Assembly: GCA_013176395.1 (NCBI GenBank)
Contig: JABMLP010000005.1
Location: 62,001 to 126,000 of the forward strand
Direction of reading: 5' to 3'
Length of the DNA stretch: 64,000 nt
Source of the DNA: Venturia oleaginea
Taxonomy: Eukaryota > Ascomycota > Dothideomycetes > Venturiales > Venturiaceae
In this document: piece by piece, positions 41,917 to 53,993 of the stretch
Layout: every line of letters begins with the position of its first letter
Position numbering within the stretch: position 1 is the first letter of the stretch
Program-made: the position numbers and the translations under genes
The notes under the pieces: generated by a model
Told to the model about the DNA's origin: nothing
Databases searched by the model: none
What the model saw: only the letters and a program-made list of their open reading frames with translations

Positions 41917-44900
41917 ATGTCGCTGTTAGGAGGCACCAATGCAGATGCCAATGCAGACGCCACTCCACAACGCGCCGGTGCCCCTAGTAAAGAAGGCGGA
42001 ACGGGACGACCACCGTCTTTTCACGAACCACTCATCGACCACCCATTCGAACAGGATCCCATTCCGACAGATGCGTCGAGCAGAGGTCCAAAAGAGCCAG
42101 TTCATTCGCTAACGCGCCAAACAACTCCATCAACCTTGAACGAAAAGAATGAGCAAGCGGAATACGACAACCCGCAGGACAAGATTGTCAGAGATGGTTC
42201 GAGTACCGACGAGGAAGATGCGAAGCGCGACCATGAAGTCAAGGAACTGGCTCGCAAATACTCACACACCAGCTCTTTCCACTCGGAAGCTGGCGATGTC
42301 GACCCATTTCATGCGGTAGAGGGCTCGAGGTTCGACCCCAATTCGCCTGGCTTCTCAGCAAAAGCATGGACGAAACGAGCTATGGAATTCCACCAAGCGG
42401 ACCCGGAAGCTGGCCCTCCCCGATCGGCAGGAATAGCCTACAAAAACTTGAACGTTTACGGCTTCGGTACGCCAACGGATTTCCAGAAAAGTGTGGGCAA
42501 CATCTGGCTTGGGCTTATCGGACTGGCGAAGAGGTTGGTTCGCCAGGGTGAACATACCAGAATCAATATTCTCCGGAACTTCGAAGGAGTGATGTACAGT
42601 GGAGAGCTTCTGGTGGTACTAGGGCCTCCTGGCTCGGGTTGTACAACTCTACTCAAGACGATTTCTGGGGAGATGAGCGGGCTGAGTGTCGAGGACAATG
42701 CATACATCAATTATCAAGGTAAGCAGACCTCCAAAATTCGGTCTGTTCCACCCAAAGTAGACAGTGTCTTTCCCTATTAGTATCGATATGGTCGACTCTA
42801 GTCATGCTCAATTTTGCTAATTGCTTTTTTCAGGTATCTCTGCAAAACAAATGCGCAAGAACTTCAGAGGCGAAGCTATCTACACCGCTGAACTCGACGT
42901 CCATTTCCCCATGCTTACCGTTGGCGACACTCTCACGTTCGCTTCGAGAGCGCGAGCTCCACGACGTGCGCCTGGAGGCATGCCTGTGAAGGAATGGTCC
43001 GCGGTCATGCGAGACGTGATTATGGCTGTTTTTGGCATTTCTCACACCGTCAATACCGTGGTCGGTAATGACTTCATTCGAGGCGTCAGTGGTGGTGAAC
43101 GAAAACGTGTCACAATCGCCGAGGCAGCTCTTTCCGGCGCGCCTCTACAATGCTGGGACAATTCCACCCGTGGTCTTGACAGTGCCAATGCCATCGAGTT
43201 CTGTAAAACGCTAAAATTATCGGCCCGATTCTCCAACACTACAGCTTGCGTTGCTATCTATCAGGCGCCACAGGCTGCCTATGAGACCTTCGACAAGGCC
43301 GTGGTCTTATACGAAGGTCGACAAATTTTCTTTGGAAGATGCGATGAAGCTCAGGCCTACTTTGAAGAGATGGGTTTCGATTGCCCTGCTCGACAGCCAA
43401 CAGCAGATTTCCTTACATCCATGACAAGTCCCGCAGAGCGTGTGGTGCGACCTGGTTGGGAGTCTCGAGTGCCCCGCACACCTGATGAGTTTGCTCAGCG
43501 CTGGCACGACTCTGTTAAACGTAAGGCATTGCTCCAGGAAATTGACCAATACAGTGCAAAATTTCCTATCAACGGGCCACATTTGGAACAATTCAAAAAC
43601 TCGCGCCGGTCACAACAAGCTAAGCGTCAACGCGTCGACTCCCCATACACTCTTTCTTACGGTGGCCAGATTCGTCTCTGCCTCTGGCGTGGCTACCGTC
43701 GTCTCATAGGAGACCCTAGTCTCACATTCACTCAGCTTTTTGGTAACCTCATGATGTCTTTGGTTATTGGCAGTGTCTTCTACAACTTGCCTGGCAACAC
43801 AAGCTCCTTCTATCGCCGAGGTTCACTTCTCTTCTTTGGTGTATTGGTAAATGCCTTTGGTGCCTCCCTCGAGGTATGTTGTGATTCCCCTTTCTCCAAA
43901 GCGTAGTTAATGTGGCCTAGATCCTAACCCTATATGCCCAACGTCCCATCATCGAAAAACACGCCCGTTATGCGTTCTGTCATCCGAGCGCGGAAGCCTT
44001 TGCCAGTATGCTGACAGATATGCCTTACAAAATCCTCAACTGCTTCACATTCAACCTGACCCTTTACTTCCTGACCAATCTAAGAAGGGACGCTGGACGG
44101 TTCTTCTTCTTCCTTCTTGCCGCCTTTGTGACTACTCTGGTTATGTCTATGATGTTCCGAACTGTTGCATCCGTTTCCCGCACCCTGCATGGGGCCATGG
44201 CTCCCGCTGCGATTCTTATTCTTGCGACTATCATCTTCACCGGTTTCGCTATTCCCACGCGCTACATGCTTGGCTGGTCTCGGTGGATCAATTACGTCAA
44301 TCCCGTGGCTTACACCTTCGAGTCCTTGATGATCAACGAATTTAGCAACCGCAATTTCACCTGCTCCAGCTTTGTACCCAGCGGATCAGGTTACATCAAC
44401 ACTGGCCTCAGCACAGTCTGCTCCGCTGTTGGCTCCACTCCTGGATCCGACGTTGTCAGTGGTGACGCATTTATCAACTCTTCGTACGACTACTTTGCGT
44501 CCAACAAATGGAGAAACATAGGTATCATAATCGGTATGACCTTTTGTTTCACGTTCTCCTATATCATTGCTGCGGAACTAGTTCAGGCAAAAAAATCCAA
44601 AGGTGAAGTCTTGGTATTCCGACGTGGGCACCCGCCTAAAAGCTTGCTCAAGGCGTTGTCTAAAGATGAGGAATCTGGCACTCTAAACACTGCAGGCGTC
44701 CTCAAAGGCGACAAAGGCCAGCACGCGGCCGAGATCATTCAGAAACAGACTGCAGTCTTCTCTTGGCGAGACGTGTGTTTCGAGATCAAAATCCAAAAAG
44801 AGACGAGACAGATTCTGAACCACGTCGACGGATGGGTGAAGCCTGGTACCTTGACGGCGCTGATGGGTGTGTCTGGTGCTGGAAAGACAACTTTACTGGA

Positions 44901-46867
44901 CGTGCTGGCAACTCGAACGACCATTGGTGTAATTACCGGTGAAATGCTCGTGGATGGGCAGCAACGCGACCAATCTTTTCAGCGGAAAACTGGCTATGTT
45001 CAGCAACAGGATCTTCATCTCTCTACTTCCACTGTTCGCGAGTCCCTCAACTTCAGTGCTCTCCTGCGTCAACCTGCACACGTCTCTAAAGAAGAGAAAC
45101 TAGCCTATGTCGATGAAGTCATCAAGCTTCTCGATATGGAGAACTACGCAGACGCCGTTGTCGGCGTCCCTGGTGAAGGTCTGAACGTTGAACAGCGAAA
45201 ACGTCTCACGATCGGTGTCGAATTGGCCGCGAAGCCACAATTGCTGCTCTTCCTGGACGAACCCACTTCCGGTCTCGACTCACAAACCGCTTGGGCTATT
45301 TGCGATCTACTGGAGAAGCTCACACGCAGTGGCCAGGCTATTCTCTGCACCATCCACCAACCGTCTGCCCTGTTGTTCCAGCGATTCGATCGTTTGCTCT
45401 TCTTACAAAAAGGTGGTCAAACTGTGTATTTCGGTGAGGTTGGTGAGAACGCCCACGTTCTGACGCAATACTTCGAGCGCAACGGAGGTCCTCCTTGCCC
45501 CGAGGGCGCCAATCCAGGTGAGTGGCCAGATGATCCAACTATCCCAAGCCGATAAGGACTAACATGCACAAACAGCCGAATGGATGTTGGAAGTCATCGG
45601 CGCTGCGCCGGGTTCACACACTGAAACTGACTGGTTTGAAACTTGGCGAAACTCGCCTGAATACCTGGAGGTTCAACTAGAACTAGACCGATTAAGAGTC
45701 GAATCTCCCAACGCGTTGCAACGAGTCAATACAAAGATGAAGCGTCAAGAATTTGCGGAGTTCGCGGCCCCTTTCAGCGTTCAGTTGAATGAAACTCTCA
45801 AGCGTGTCTTCGAGCAATACTGGAGAACGCCAAGCTTAATCTACTCCAAGTTATTCTTGTGTTTGGGTTCCGTAAGTTCTGCCCTGCTTCGCTTCCCTGC
45901 TCATTCTCACTGACATGATCTAGTCCCTCTTCATCGGTTTTTCCTTCTACAAGTCTCCCCTCAGCCAACAGGGTCTGCAGAATCAGATGTTCGCCATCTT
46001 CATGCTTTTTAATATCTTTAATCAACTCACACAACAAATCATGCCGCACTTTGTAGCGCAGCGTGCTTTGTACGAAGTGAGAGAGCGGCCGGCAAAGACC
46101 TACTCCTGGAAGGCATTCATGCTGTGCAACATCATAGTCGAAATTCCTTGGCAAACACTCATGGCCGTCATCATCTTTGCTTGTTGGTACTACCCGATCG
46201 GCATGTGTAAGTTCAAATTCTTTCTCATTTTATCAGCTCAAGCATAACTCTCTCAGATAAAAATGCTATCCTCGCGGATCAGCTTCACGAACGTAGCGGG
46301 CTGATGTTCTTGCTCATCTGGATATTCCTCATATTCGCATCGACCTTTGCACATATGGCCATCGCTGGCGTAGAAACTGCCGAGCTCGGTGGCAATCTGG
46401 CCCAATTTGTACTATCCATGTGCCTCATCTTCTGTGGTATTCTCGCCTCACCGAGGGACTTCCCCGGTTTCTGGATCTGGTTGTACCGACTCTCACCGCT
46501 CACATATCTCGGTGACGCTATGTTGTCGGTCGGTCTGGCCAATACAAACGTCACATGCGCAGACAACGAATACCTACACTTCGTGCCTGCCCGTGGAACC
46601 TGCGGCACGTACATGCAACCCTATATCAATAGAAGGGGCGGCTACATCCTCAATCCCAACGCGACCAGTAATTGCCAGTTCTGCACCATCAGCGACACCA
46701 ACGTTTACCTTGCTAGCGTCAGCTGTGATTATAGCCGTAGATGGCGTAATTTCGGCCTCATGTGGGTGTTCACTTTCGCCAATGTCTGCGGTGCATTAGG
46801 TATCTACTGGCTTGCGAGAATGCCCAAGAATATCAAGAAGGCAGGGAAAAAGGAGAAGAAGAATTAA
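41917..46867 (+). CDS. PDR-type ABC transporter (full-size ABCG, drug efflux)
   Basis: I assign six exons: 41917-42718, 42834-43873, 43921-45517, 45576-45871, 45924-46207 and 46258-46867, giving 1542 residues. This plasma-membrane ATP-driven pump exports hydrophobic toxins and azole-like compounds. Its order is NBD1-TMD1-NBD2-TMD2. NBD1 has the PDR-specific Walker A with Cys for Lys (GPPGSGCTT, about residue 235), signature VSGGERKR (about 352) and degenerate Walker [16 protein letters not shown]2 has a canonical Walker [10 protein letters not shown] (about 929), degenerate signature LNVEQRKR (about 1034) and Walker [14 protein letters not shown]. This asymmetry is normal for the family. Membrane segments follow each NBD, with a Cys-rich extracellular loop near the end ([24 protein letters not shown]). 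An in-frame ATG at 41839 would add 26 residues; I prefer 41917 because the added peptide is not PDR-like. It looks intact. Close relationship to a particular resistance pump cannot be decided here. Confidence 0.93.
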
Positions 46868-47645
46868 AAGGCACGGCGCGAGTAATTCTGGCACGACACG
46901 CTAACATTGTGTTTGGTCTCCGTTTTTTTATATTCTACTTGAAAGTGGCTTTTTGGATTTTTAATGTTTTCTGTCTTGAATTTGCTTTGGAGTGAAACGC
47001 ATTTTGATCTGTACTTGTACGTATCTTGTGCTTCGGATTATCACATGGTTTAGCTCGTGCATATCTGCCGGTGGAAAATGGTTAATACCATGGTCCTCTT
47101 GTATTGATCAAGTAAATGTCTATTACTAGATTTAATAGATCTTCTAACTCTGAGGATTTGTGTCCTTCATCTGTCGCCTCGCTTGTAGCGCATTGTTGTC
47201 AGTAGACCGGGTATATCGAGTGGTAGAATTATGAATTTTGGGTTTTGGGTTTTGGGACGATGTTTTGCAAGTCAAGGATCAGTTGTCGTAGCCTATTCTC
47301 ATAAGATACTATACATCGAAAGGATGGCGATATTCATGGTTGTTAGATAGGCATGGCCAAAGGGGGCAAAGGACTTGAATACAAGCTGGAGGAGAGAGTG
47401 TCGCTGTTATAATCAAGATTTAAATTGAAATGATTTTCCATTTCCAAAGGAAGTGGGAGTGACACAGTATTAGACCCATTGCTTGCTTTTGATTTGAATG
47501 AGAAAGTGCTGGGGGATGATTAAGTTAATATTTTAAACAATTGATTGGAGAACACAAGAGCCAAGATAGGCGAGTGGCGTTTCGTGATCGTCATGATATC
47601 GACTTGAGGACATAGGCCTCTTGAAGATACAACAAGTCCTACTAT
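46868..47645. other. Spacer between transporter and DUF1992 gene
   Basis: T-rich 3' flank of the transporter gene and promoter of the downstream gene. A TTTTGGG repeat lies near 47235-47260. No gene is seen. Confidence 0.5.
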
Positions 47646-49295
47646 ATGCACACTGCTACGAGATTGCCTCGCTCGATACAAAAGAGCTATCTTTTACCAC
47701 TTGATTTCGCCCAACCATTGTCCTCGACTCGTCAACGCCACTTCTTCACCACCACACACGTCCAATGCGACAATGAAGCTCCATCACGGAAAGACGACCA
47801 TGGGGAGGAGAAGGAGCAGGGTGCGATGTCTAGGGGACTGTCTCAGATGATCGATGACTCTCTATCTGGCTCAGGAGCTAAGAAGGCAGTCGAGGAGGCT
47901 GGCTTCGACGAGGGCCTCAGGAGGCAATTGGAAGAGAAGATAGCTGCCGCGAACTTACGGAACGACTTCGCAAGTGCTTTTGCAACCGTAGACCTCCCAT
48001 CGAGTGCTGGAAGAGGCACACGAGATATCGCTGCAGCACAGCCATGGTATGGACAAGAATCCATTGGCGATGCATCGCTCCGAATGCTGAATGATGCACA
48101 TAAACCTATGAGAGGGACGCCGAAGATCCCAGTGCCGCGAGGTCCTCCCTTGAAGAACGATACTGGACGTCCGTCGAGGAAACCTTCCCCTGGCGCGAGG
48201 CTGGCGAATGCGCGCGACCGTACTTCGAAATACGCTGAGCTGAAGGATGCCGACCTGTCGGAGAAAGAGAAGGCTGAATACAAGGCACAGCTGAAAGGCC
48301 GCTTCCAGCCCAGCGCTCGCGCCATACCGGATACAATAGCAGGATTGGCCAATCTGGCAAACCAGAGGATTGAAGATGCCATAGCGAGAGGTCAATTCAA
48401 GAATCTGCCACGCGGGAAGAGGCTGGAGAGGGACTATAATGCCAGTAGTCCGTTCCTGGGCACGACGGAATATTTCATGAATAAGATGATTAAAAAGCAA
48501 GAAATCGTGCCACCTTGGATTGAGAAGCAGCAGGAGGTTGTGAGTACCGCAACCAAGTTTAGATCGCAATTGAGATATGCTTGGAAGAGGCACGCTTGTC
48601 GGATGATTGCCAGTGCTGGCGGCTCAGTAGAAGCTCAGATTCAGAGAGCAAGGGAATACGCCGCGGCTGAGGCACGAGAGAATCCAATAAAGCGCAAAGA
48701 GGAGAAGCTGAACGCTATCCACGACGTCGGGCATGTCTCCCAGATCACATTGGCTGGCGAGTTGAAGGCTACCCCCGATTCATCTACATCAACAGAAACT
48801 CACATTCAAATTGAAAAAAGTTCTGCCGACAATCCTGCAGACCCAACAGACATCGCGGAAATCACCATCGAGCAAACCTCACCTCCGCCAACGACTTCAA
48901 CTCCATCTCTCGCCTTCCGCCAACCTTTTCGAGATCCAAACTGGGAAAGCATAGAACGCACCTACCACGAACTGACCATTTCGAATTTAAACTCCTTAAC
49001 CCGCTCCTATAACCTCATGGCCCCACAGCTCGCCCAAAAACCCTACTTCAACCTCCAGCGCGAACTAAATGCTTGCTTCGCAGAAGTGGCCCCACTTCTA
49101 CCCGACGAGATTCGAGGAAGGTCGATTCGACCACATGTTAAAGTTGAGGTTATAACGCACAAGGAGGGAAGTGTGCTGGAGAAAACATCCCGATTGCAGA
49201 AAACGAGGGTGTTTGATGAAAATTTGGAGGTCAAGGGGTATGGCTTCAAACAGTTTTGGAAGGACCTATGGCGGAAGGAGGAAAAGGGGATGTGA
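47646..49295 (+). CDS. DUF1992 (DNAJC28-like) protein, probably mitochondrial
   Basis: A single exon of 549 residues. The N-terminus is rich in Arg, Ser and Leu with few acids (MHTATRLPRSIQKS, RQRHFFTTT), typical of a mitochondrial presequence. A charged linker follows. The conserved DUF1992 core is at about residues 240-310: LANQRIEDAIARGQFKNLPR, then GKRL and FMNKMIKKQEIVPPWIEKQQ. Animal DNAJC28 carries this core after a J domain; here, as in many fungi, no HPD J-domain motif is seen. The second half contains a Pro/Thr-rich linker and a WESIERTYHELTISNLNSLT segment. The exact biochemical role of the family is unknown. The start at 47646 is the first ATG of the frame and gives the presequence. 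Confidence 0.85.
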   Translation: MHTATRLPRSIQKSYLLPLDFAQPLSSTRQRHFFTTTHVQCDNEAPSRKDDHGEEKEQGAMSRGLSQMIDDSLSGSGAKKAVEEAGFDEGLRRQLEEKIAAANLRNDFASAFATVDLPSSAGRGTRDIAAAQPWYGQESIGDASLRMLNDAHKPMRGTPKIPVPRGPPLKNDTGRPSRKPSPGARLANARDRTSKYAELKDADLSEKEKAEYKAQLKGRFQPSARAIPDTIAGLANLANQRIEDAIARGQFKNLPRGKRLERDYNASSPFLGTTEYFMNKMIKKQEIVPPWIEKQQEVVSTATKFRSQLRYAWKRHACRMIASAGGSVEAQIQRAREYAAAEARENPIKRKEEKLNAIHDVGHVSQITLAGELKATPDSSTSTETHIQIEKSSADNPADPTDIAEITIEQTSPPPTTSTPSLAFRQPFRDPNWESIERTYHELTISNLNSLTRSYNLMAPQLAQKPYFNLQRELNACFAEVAPLLPDEIRGRSIRPHVKVEVITHKEGSVLEKTSRLQKTRVFDENLEVKGYGFKQFWKDLWRKEEKGM

Positions 49296-50047
49296 TTTGT
49301 AGAGAGGGTGCGGTGTGCTATTCTGGGTTTGTTTGTTGGGACGAAGGGGGTGTAGACTGTAGATGATGATATTATTTATACTTAGTTGAGTAGCAGTACG
49401 TCCGTAGAAATACACAACGTGTAGCGCAACTTGGCATTCTCCAAGGGCTCAACAAGTGCACTTGGTGAAAATGCGCTAAACTGTAGGAATAAACTCGACT
49501 TACCATTAAGATAGGAAAAGACATCAAGAAATTCACAAAAAGGTTAATCAGGAACAGGTGGAAACCGGGGTAGAGGGGGTCAAGTATTTGGGATTGATTT
49601 CCTTGACCGATCTATACATACATTCTATCCTCGATAATGAAGTCTAGGATTCGGTACGAGGGCCTGGTCTATCACCCGGCTTTGTCCTTCCAGAGGTGAT
49701 ATGTAATAGGCCTTCTACTACAATTTGGATGCTGTAATAAATACAAGTCGACTAGGCCAAGGTAAGTGAAACACTAGTCCTCGGCGACACGAAACCCAGC
49801 CATTGGAATGATGAGATTTGATTCCCGATTGACCATGCGGCCTTACAAAGACTTACTAGAACCAGCAAGCCATGTTGTCTTTATTCTTTGTATATCATCT
49901 GTCGTACGCGTTGGTCACGCGCGTGCTAAAAAGATAACAGCCAGGCTGTCCAGACATTGTTGTACGATTACGAGCAGGTAGTAGACAAGGCTGGGGTATA
50001 TTTCCAAGTCCAAAGAGAAATAAGGTATCCTCTCCAGAATCCGAAAT
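49296..50047. other. Gene-free spacer
   Basis: 3' flank of the DUF1992 gene and non-coding sequence before the F-box-like relic. No feature is supported. Confidence 0.45.
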
Positions 50048-50667
50048 TCATCTTCCACCACCGGAAAAAACAAAGTCTGGATGCGAATGCAAGTGTACTT
50101 CCAGATTCTCCAGAGGTGTGGCGTAGCAAAAAATCTCCAAGATAGTATGAAGAGCGCGTGCTATCGTTGTATCAGGCGAGCTGCTCCGAGGAAGCATGAG
50201 TTCGACCTTCGAAATGCAGCTCTCGATCTTCCCCGCGTATCTCCGTGGAACGGCTCGGGCTTCACATGGGAATTTGGCAGTGTGATCCGAGAAAAGGTCG
50301 GTAGAGAGCCCGTCTGATCGTAATCTTGAACGGTATTCAGACGACCAGCAAACGGAGATCAATGGGGTACATTCATATACCTCGTCCTTGAAGCCGCCCA
50401 TTAATAATATAAGCCGGAGAGGACTTGTGGATTTCATGGCCTCGAGAAGCTCGTCGTCGAATTGCGAGCATCACCAACGCCAACGTCGGCAGCGTGACAA
50501 CGGCTTCGCGTCTCGAATGTGGTTGATATCTGTGCTCGTTCCGAATGGACCAGGATAGAATTCTTGCTTGAGCAGAGAAGAATAAATTCATGTCGCGAAT
50601 CTCGCGAGGGAGCTCGAAGAATGCTGGGGGAGACATCATCTTGGCTGTTTGTTGAATAGTTTGGCAA
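50048..50667 (-). pseudogene. Decayed fungal F-box-like gene
   Basis: From 50639 downward the frame opens MMSPPAFFELPREIRDM, the hallmark LPREIRD start of a large fungal F-box-like family. The frame is lost within about 30 codons. A second block on the same strand (50437-50048), in another frame, has EYRSRLRSDGLSTDLFSDHT and ENLEVHLHSHPDFVF, as expected for later parts of such proteins. I see no splice pair that joins them, and the product is far shorter than the usual 250-400 residues. A host gene relic. Confidence 0.5.
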
Positions 50668-51021
50668 GAGTGATTCGTGGATGCAACGTGGTCGTGGTAG
50701 AGAGTTTAGAAGATGGAAGTCGTAGTGGTTTTAATTTTTTGTGCTACCGAGGTGATCATCGCTTTACAACCCCAACAGTAGGTTGAGGATTTGCAATTCA
50801 AAATTTATCACGCTCGCTCTGAAATGTAAGGAGCATTACTTTTACTACTAAAGCAGTGTTTGATCTTCGCCACCGTAACATGTGTCGTGAGAAGTGCTAT
50901 CAACTAGGTATTAGCTACATGCGCTTACACTGCGAGCATCGATACATTTGAGAGCTTACATTTCAATTCTGTCGCACACTTTTTTGGCCATAGGCTGCGC
51001 GTCAACCGTCCACAATCATCT
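50668..51021. other. Spacer upstream of relic and downstream of COQ3
   Basis: Non-coding, AT-rich. No feature is supported. Confidence 0.45.
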
Positions 51022-51915
51022 TCAAGAACTCTTCCTCACACCAAAGAAGTAATTGCCCAAACTCTCACCGCCATTGACCTCCCTCCATCCAATCCCCGGT
51101 ACATACATAACCCCCATACTCCTCGCGCTCTCCCAGCCCCTCCTCTTAGCAAACCACTCTCTCAACTCATATTCATTGACGTATTTGTCCCAATCATGCG
51201 TCCCTCGCGGCACGATTCCCAATACATCCTCTGCCATCACCTTCGTGATCATCCAGCTCGTCCATGTCCGCGAAATCGTGGACATTATGAGCCAGCCGCC
51301 AGGTTTCAGATGTTTCGCTGCCGTTGTGAGGAATTCTGAGGGACTCGAGACGTGCTCCAAGACCTCGAAAATTGTGATGATATCGTAACCTTCCGCTGGC
51401 ACTTCTGGTGATGTTTCCAGATCTTCTATGCCAATATTCAGATAACGTAACCGTCTTTCTTCCAGTAATTCCGGATCCCGCCTCTTGTGCAATTCTGCAA
51501 CTTTGAACACTTCTGGTGTAGGATCAATCCCCGTCACGCTCTTGACGTTGGGTAATCTTGCAGCGCTTTCAGCAAATATGCCGCCTCCTGAGCCGATATC
51601 TAAGACTTGTAGGTTTGTGGGCGGAGGTGTATTCGTCGCGCGGAGGCATGAGTGTATGAAGGTGTGGCGGAGGGGGTTCATGAGGTGGAGGAGGCGTGAA
51701 GGACCGTGGGGATCCCACCACGATGAGGCGAGGGCGGAGAAATGGGAGACTTCGGTTTTATCGATTGTGTTCACCAAGGGCGAAGTTGTGGAGAGGTTTC
51801 GCGTAGAGGAGGATAGGGTGGGAATTGAGGGTTTGGCGGCGCGATATGGGCGTGACATTCGGGGGCTAAGAGTTCTTAGACATTGCCGTGATAACAAGGC
51901 CTTGGGGGATGCCAT
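51022..51915 (-). CDS. COQ3: Ubiquinone biosynthesis O-methyltransferase Coq3
   Basis: A single exon of 297 residues. Coq3 performs both O-methylation steps of coenzyme Q synthesis with S-adenosylmethionine, on the matrix side of the mitochondrial inner membrane within the CoQ synthome. The N-terminus is an Arg/Ser-rich presequence (RPYRAAKPSIPTLSSSTRNL). The family start ALASSWWDPHGPSRLLHLMN is present, as are SAM-binding motif I, VLDIGSGGGIFAESAARL, an acidic strand end, VTGIDPTPE, and motif III-like LKPGGWLIMSTISRT. IFEVLEHVSSP and the C-terminal GWESARSMGVMYVPG and NYFFGVRK are typical UbiG/Coq3 blocks. Length is close to other fungal Coq3 proteins (about 300). It looks intact, on the minus strand, with its promoter to the right. 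Confidence 0.93.
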   Translation of the reverse strand: MASPKALLSRQCLRTLSPRMSRPYRAAKPSIPTLSSSTRNLSTTSPLVNTIDKTEVSHFSALASSWWDPHGPSRLLHLMNPLRHTFIHSCLRATNTPPPTNLQVLDIGSGGGIFAESAARLPNVKSVTGIDPTPEVFKVAELHKRRDPELLEERRLRYLNIGIEDLETSPEVPAEGYDIITIFEVLEHVSSPSEFLTTAAKHLKPGGWLIMSTISRTWTSWMITKVMAEDVLGIVPRGTHDWDKYVNEYELREWFAKRRGWESARSMGVMYVPGIGWREVNGGESLGNYFFGVRKSS

Positions 51916-52585
51916 TGCGAGATGTATTGAGCAATTGATGTTGATTGTGCTGACTGATAAGTTGTTTCGGAGGTCAGTTGGGATTGAGAGCTCGGTTATA
52001 TTTAATCCATGACGATCAGCAGAAGCTAGTAGGCCAGCCTTCTGTTCAGCCTTGTATAAAGTATGTTAGAAGCCGGGCATGTTGAATTGTTTATAGTCTA
52101 TCAAATGATTGTAAGATTATTCTTTCAGACTCTATGAGTTGCGCCACCTCTTCGCATCATACGTACTTTACATTTCCATCAGATGCTCTACCCTCTTGTT
52201 ACGCAAAGGCTATGACTCAAAGTAATCTAGCTGGATTTGGCTAATCCGTACAGTAGGGTTCAAGTGGTCAGGGGCGACAATATTGTATCAAACAAGTGAA
52301 GCGAAACTTGCAAGATATAAGAGTCGTGAATTGTGCTAAGTAACTAAAAGCAATAGCGAAGTAACTAGAGAGTGAAGATACAAGACACTGAGGGAGCAGA
52401 GTCTCGTCCATAATATAGGAAATCCTCCCATAAGGCTCGAAGCCTTCTGTGGTAGACGGCCGATATATTGTTAGTACGCCGCCACCAGCCAGGGGGCTTA
52501 CAATTTTAGCGCATATCATGCTGCCAATGAGCCCCCTCGCCTGTATACTTAATAATATGTTGTTACCGTATTTTATACTCTACCT
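51916..52585. other. COQ3 promoter side and left flank of Tc1-like element
   Basis: Non-coding. CAGTAGGGTTCAAGTGGTCA at about 52252 follows a TA and could be the left terminal repeat of the Tc1-like element, but the matching right end is missing, so this cannot be confirmed. Confidence 0.35.
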
Positions 52586-53657
52586 ACGTGTTCTTAAAGG
52601 CATACCTGACTTGTGTATACCACCAAAATGCCCCCTGTGCGCCAAAAACAACAGATCTTTCATGTGATGAGCGTTTACAAGTCAGAACCCTCCGAGATAT
52701 TGGCTGGACTTACGAGCACATCGCCAACCACCTCAAAGTCACGCAGAGGCAGTTCCAGAATACGTGCCAAGCCGAACAAACTACGCCAAAGAAACGGAAA
52801 GGCCGAGATCCTTCTCTCTCAGAGGAGTAGATTGAGGAGCTTATCACCTTTATTCGCTATTCACGAACAAATCGGTTGATGTCCTACCTCCACATCGCTA
52901 CTGGTCCCTTTGCATCTTGGGAAGTAGGAGAGAATGCTATACGAAATGCCCTCCGAAAGCATGGCTTTAAACGATACGTTGCTCGGGCAAAACCTCCTCT
53001 CTCAGAACGAAATAAATCAATACGCCTTGAATGGGCTCTCGCACACCTCAATTGGACTCAAGAGTAATGGAACACTACCTTATGGACTGATGAGACTTGG
53101 GTGACAGGAGGGAGGCATCGCAAACAATGGGTTACTCGGCAATCTGGTGAAGGGCTAGATAATACTTGTGTAGTTGATAAGATCCGGAAGCAGCGTGGTT
53201 GGATGTTCTGGGCTGTTTTAGCGGTACCCAAAAGGGGCCTTGTCTCTTCTGGGAGAAAGATTGGGGTTCAATTAACCAGCGCTCATACTGTGATCGTACG
53301 GTACCTGTTATTGATGGATGGCTACGGATAAATTCAGGCCTCCAGCTTATGCAGGATGGTGCTCCTGGGCATGCTGCTGGCGAGACTTTTCAGGAGCTAA
53401 GAGAGCGAGGTATTATACCAATCTTCTGGCCTGCATACTCTCCAGATTTGAACCCAATTGAGGCAGTATGGAATCTAATGAAGGACTATATTGAAAATAA
53501 GTGGGGTGATAAACAGCTTTCTTATAACCAGCTTCGGATAGCAGTGAAGGAGGCATGGGAGGCAACAACAGAACTGCAACTCCAAGATTTTGTAGCTAGT
53601 ATGAGTACACAATGTCAAGATGTAATCAATGCCCAGGGTGGGCATAACGTAGTTTAT
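52586..53657 (+). pseudogene. Tc1/mariner transposase with stops and frameshift
   Basis: This is a DD34E-type transposase. The N-terminal HTH has ERLQVRTLRDIGWTYEHIAN. The catalytic blocks are WTDETWV (about 53084), LMQDGAPGHAA (about 53348) and FWPAYSPDLNPIEAVWNLMK (about 53430). The frame is broken by a TAG at 52828-52830, a TAA at 53065-53067 and a frame change near 53215 (between GWMFWAVLA and the FWEKDWG segment). The coding region runs to NAQGGHNVVY, the usual end of these proteins, and the gypsy LTR starts a few bases later at 53661. The right terminal repeat expected just downstream is absent, so the element was cut at or near its 3' end. Confidence 0.85.
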
Positions 53658-53660
53658 AGG

Positions 53661-53993
53661 TGTAAGAGTTCAACCCTCAAAGGTGTTTCGCAAGTGAGAG
53701 AAGACTGCTTGTATTTCAAAGTATCTAAGTACAGAGAAGAAAGTGTAAGTACAGGAAGGATAGCTAGTATATATAATCCTCCTCTTACAATAGATCCTTC
53801 TAGAAAGTATCTTTAAATGGAAACGTGACAGCTTGCAAAATAGAACATGGCAGCTTGCGAAATAGAACATGACAGCTTGCAAAATAGAACATGACAGCTT
53901 GCAAAATAGAACATGACAGCTTGCAGAATAACAAGAGAACAATTGGAAATCCAGTCATGGATAAGCTAGAGAGAAGGATTCCATCCCTTAACA
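53661..53993 (-). repeat. 3' LTR of gypsy copy A
   Basis: 333 bp, with TGTTAAGG...CTCTTACA ends on the minus strand. It contains a TATATATA box (53768-53775) and a 22-bp repeat array in U3 (53827-53930; units like GACAGCTTGCAAAATAGAAC plus AT, about five). No difference from the 5' LTR was seen. Confidence 0.9.

Noticed and set aside
2479..51915. Possible secondary-metabolite cluster (laccase, ABC pump, methyltransferase)
   Set aside because: The genes are far apart, the methyltransferase is COQ3 of ubiquinone synthesis, and no PKS, NRPS or terpene synthase is present.
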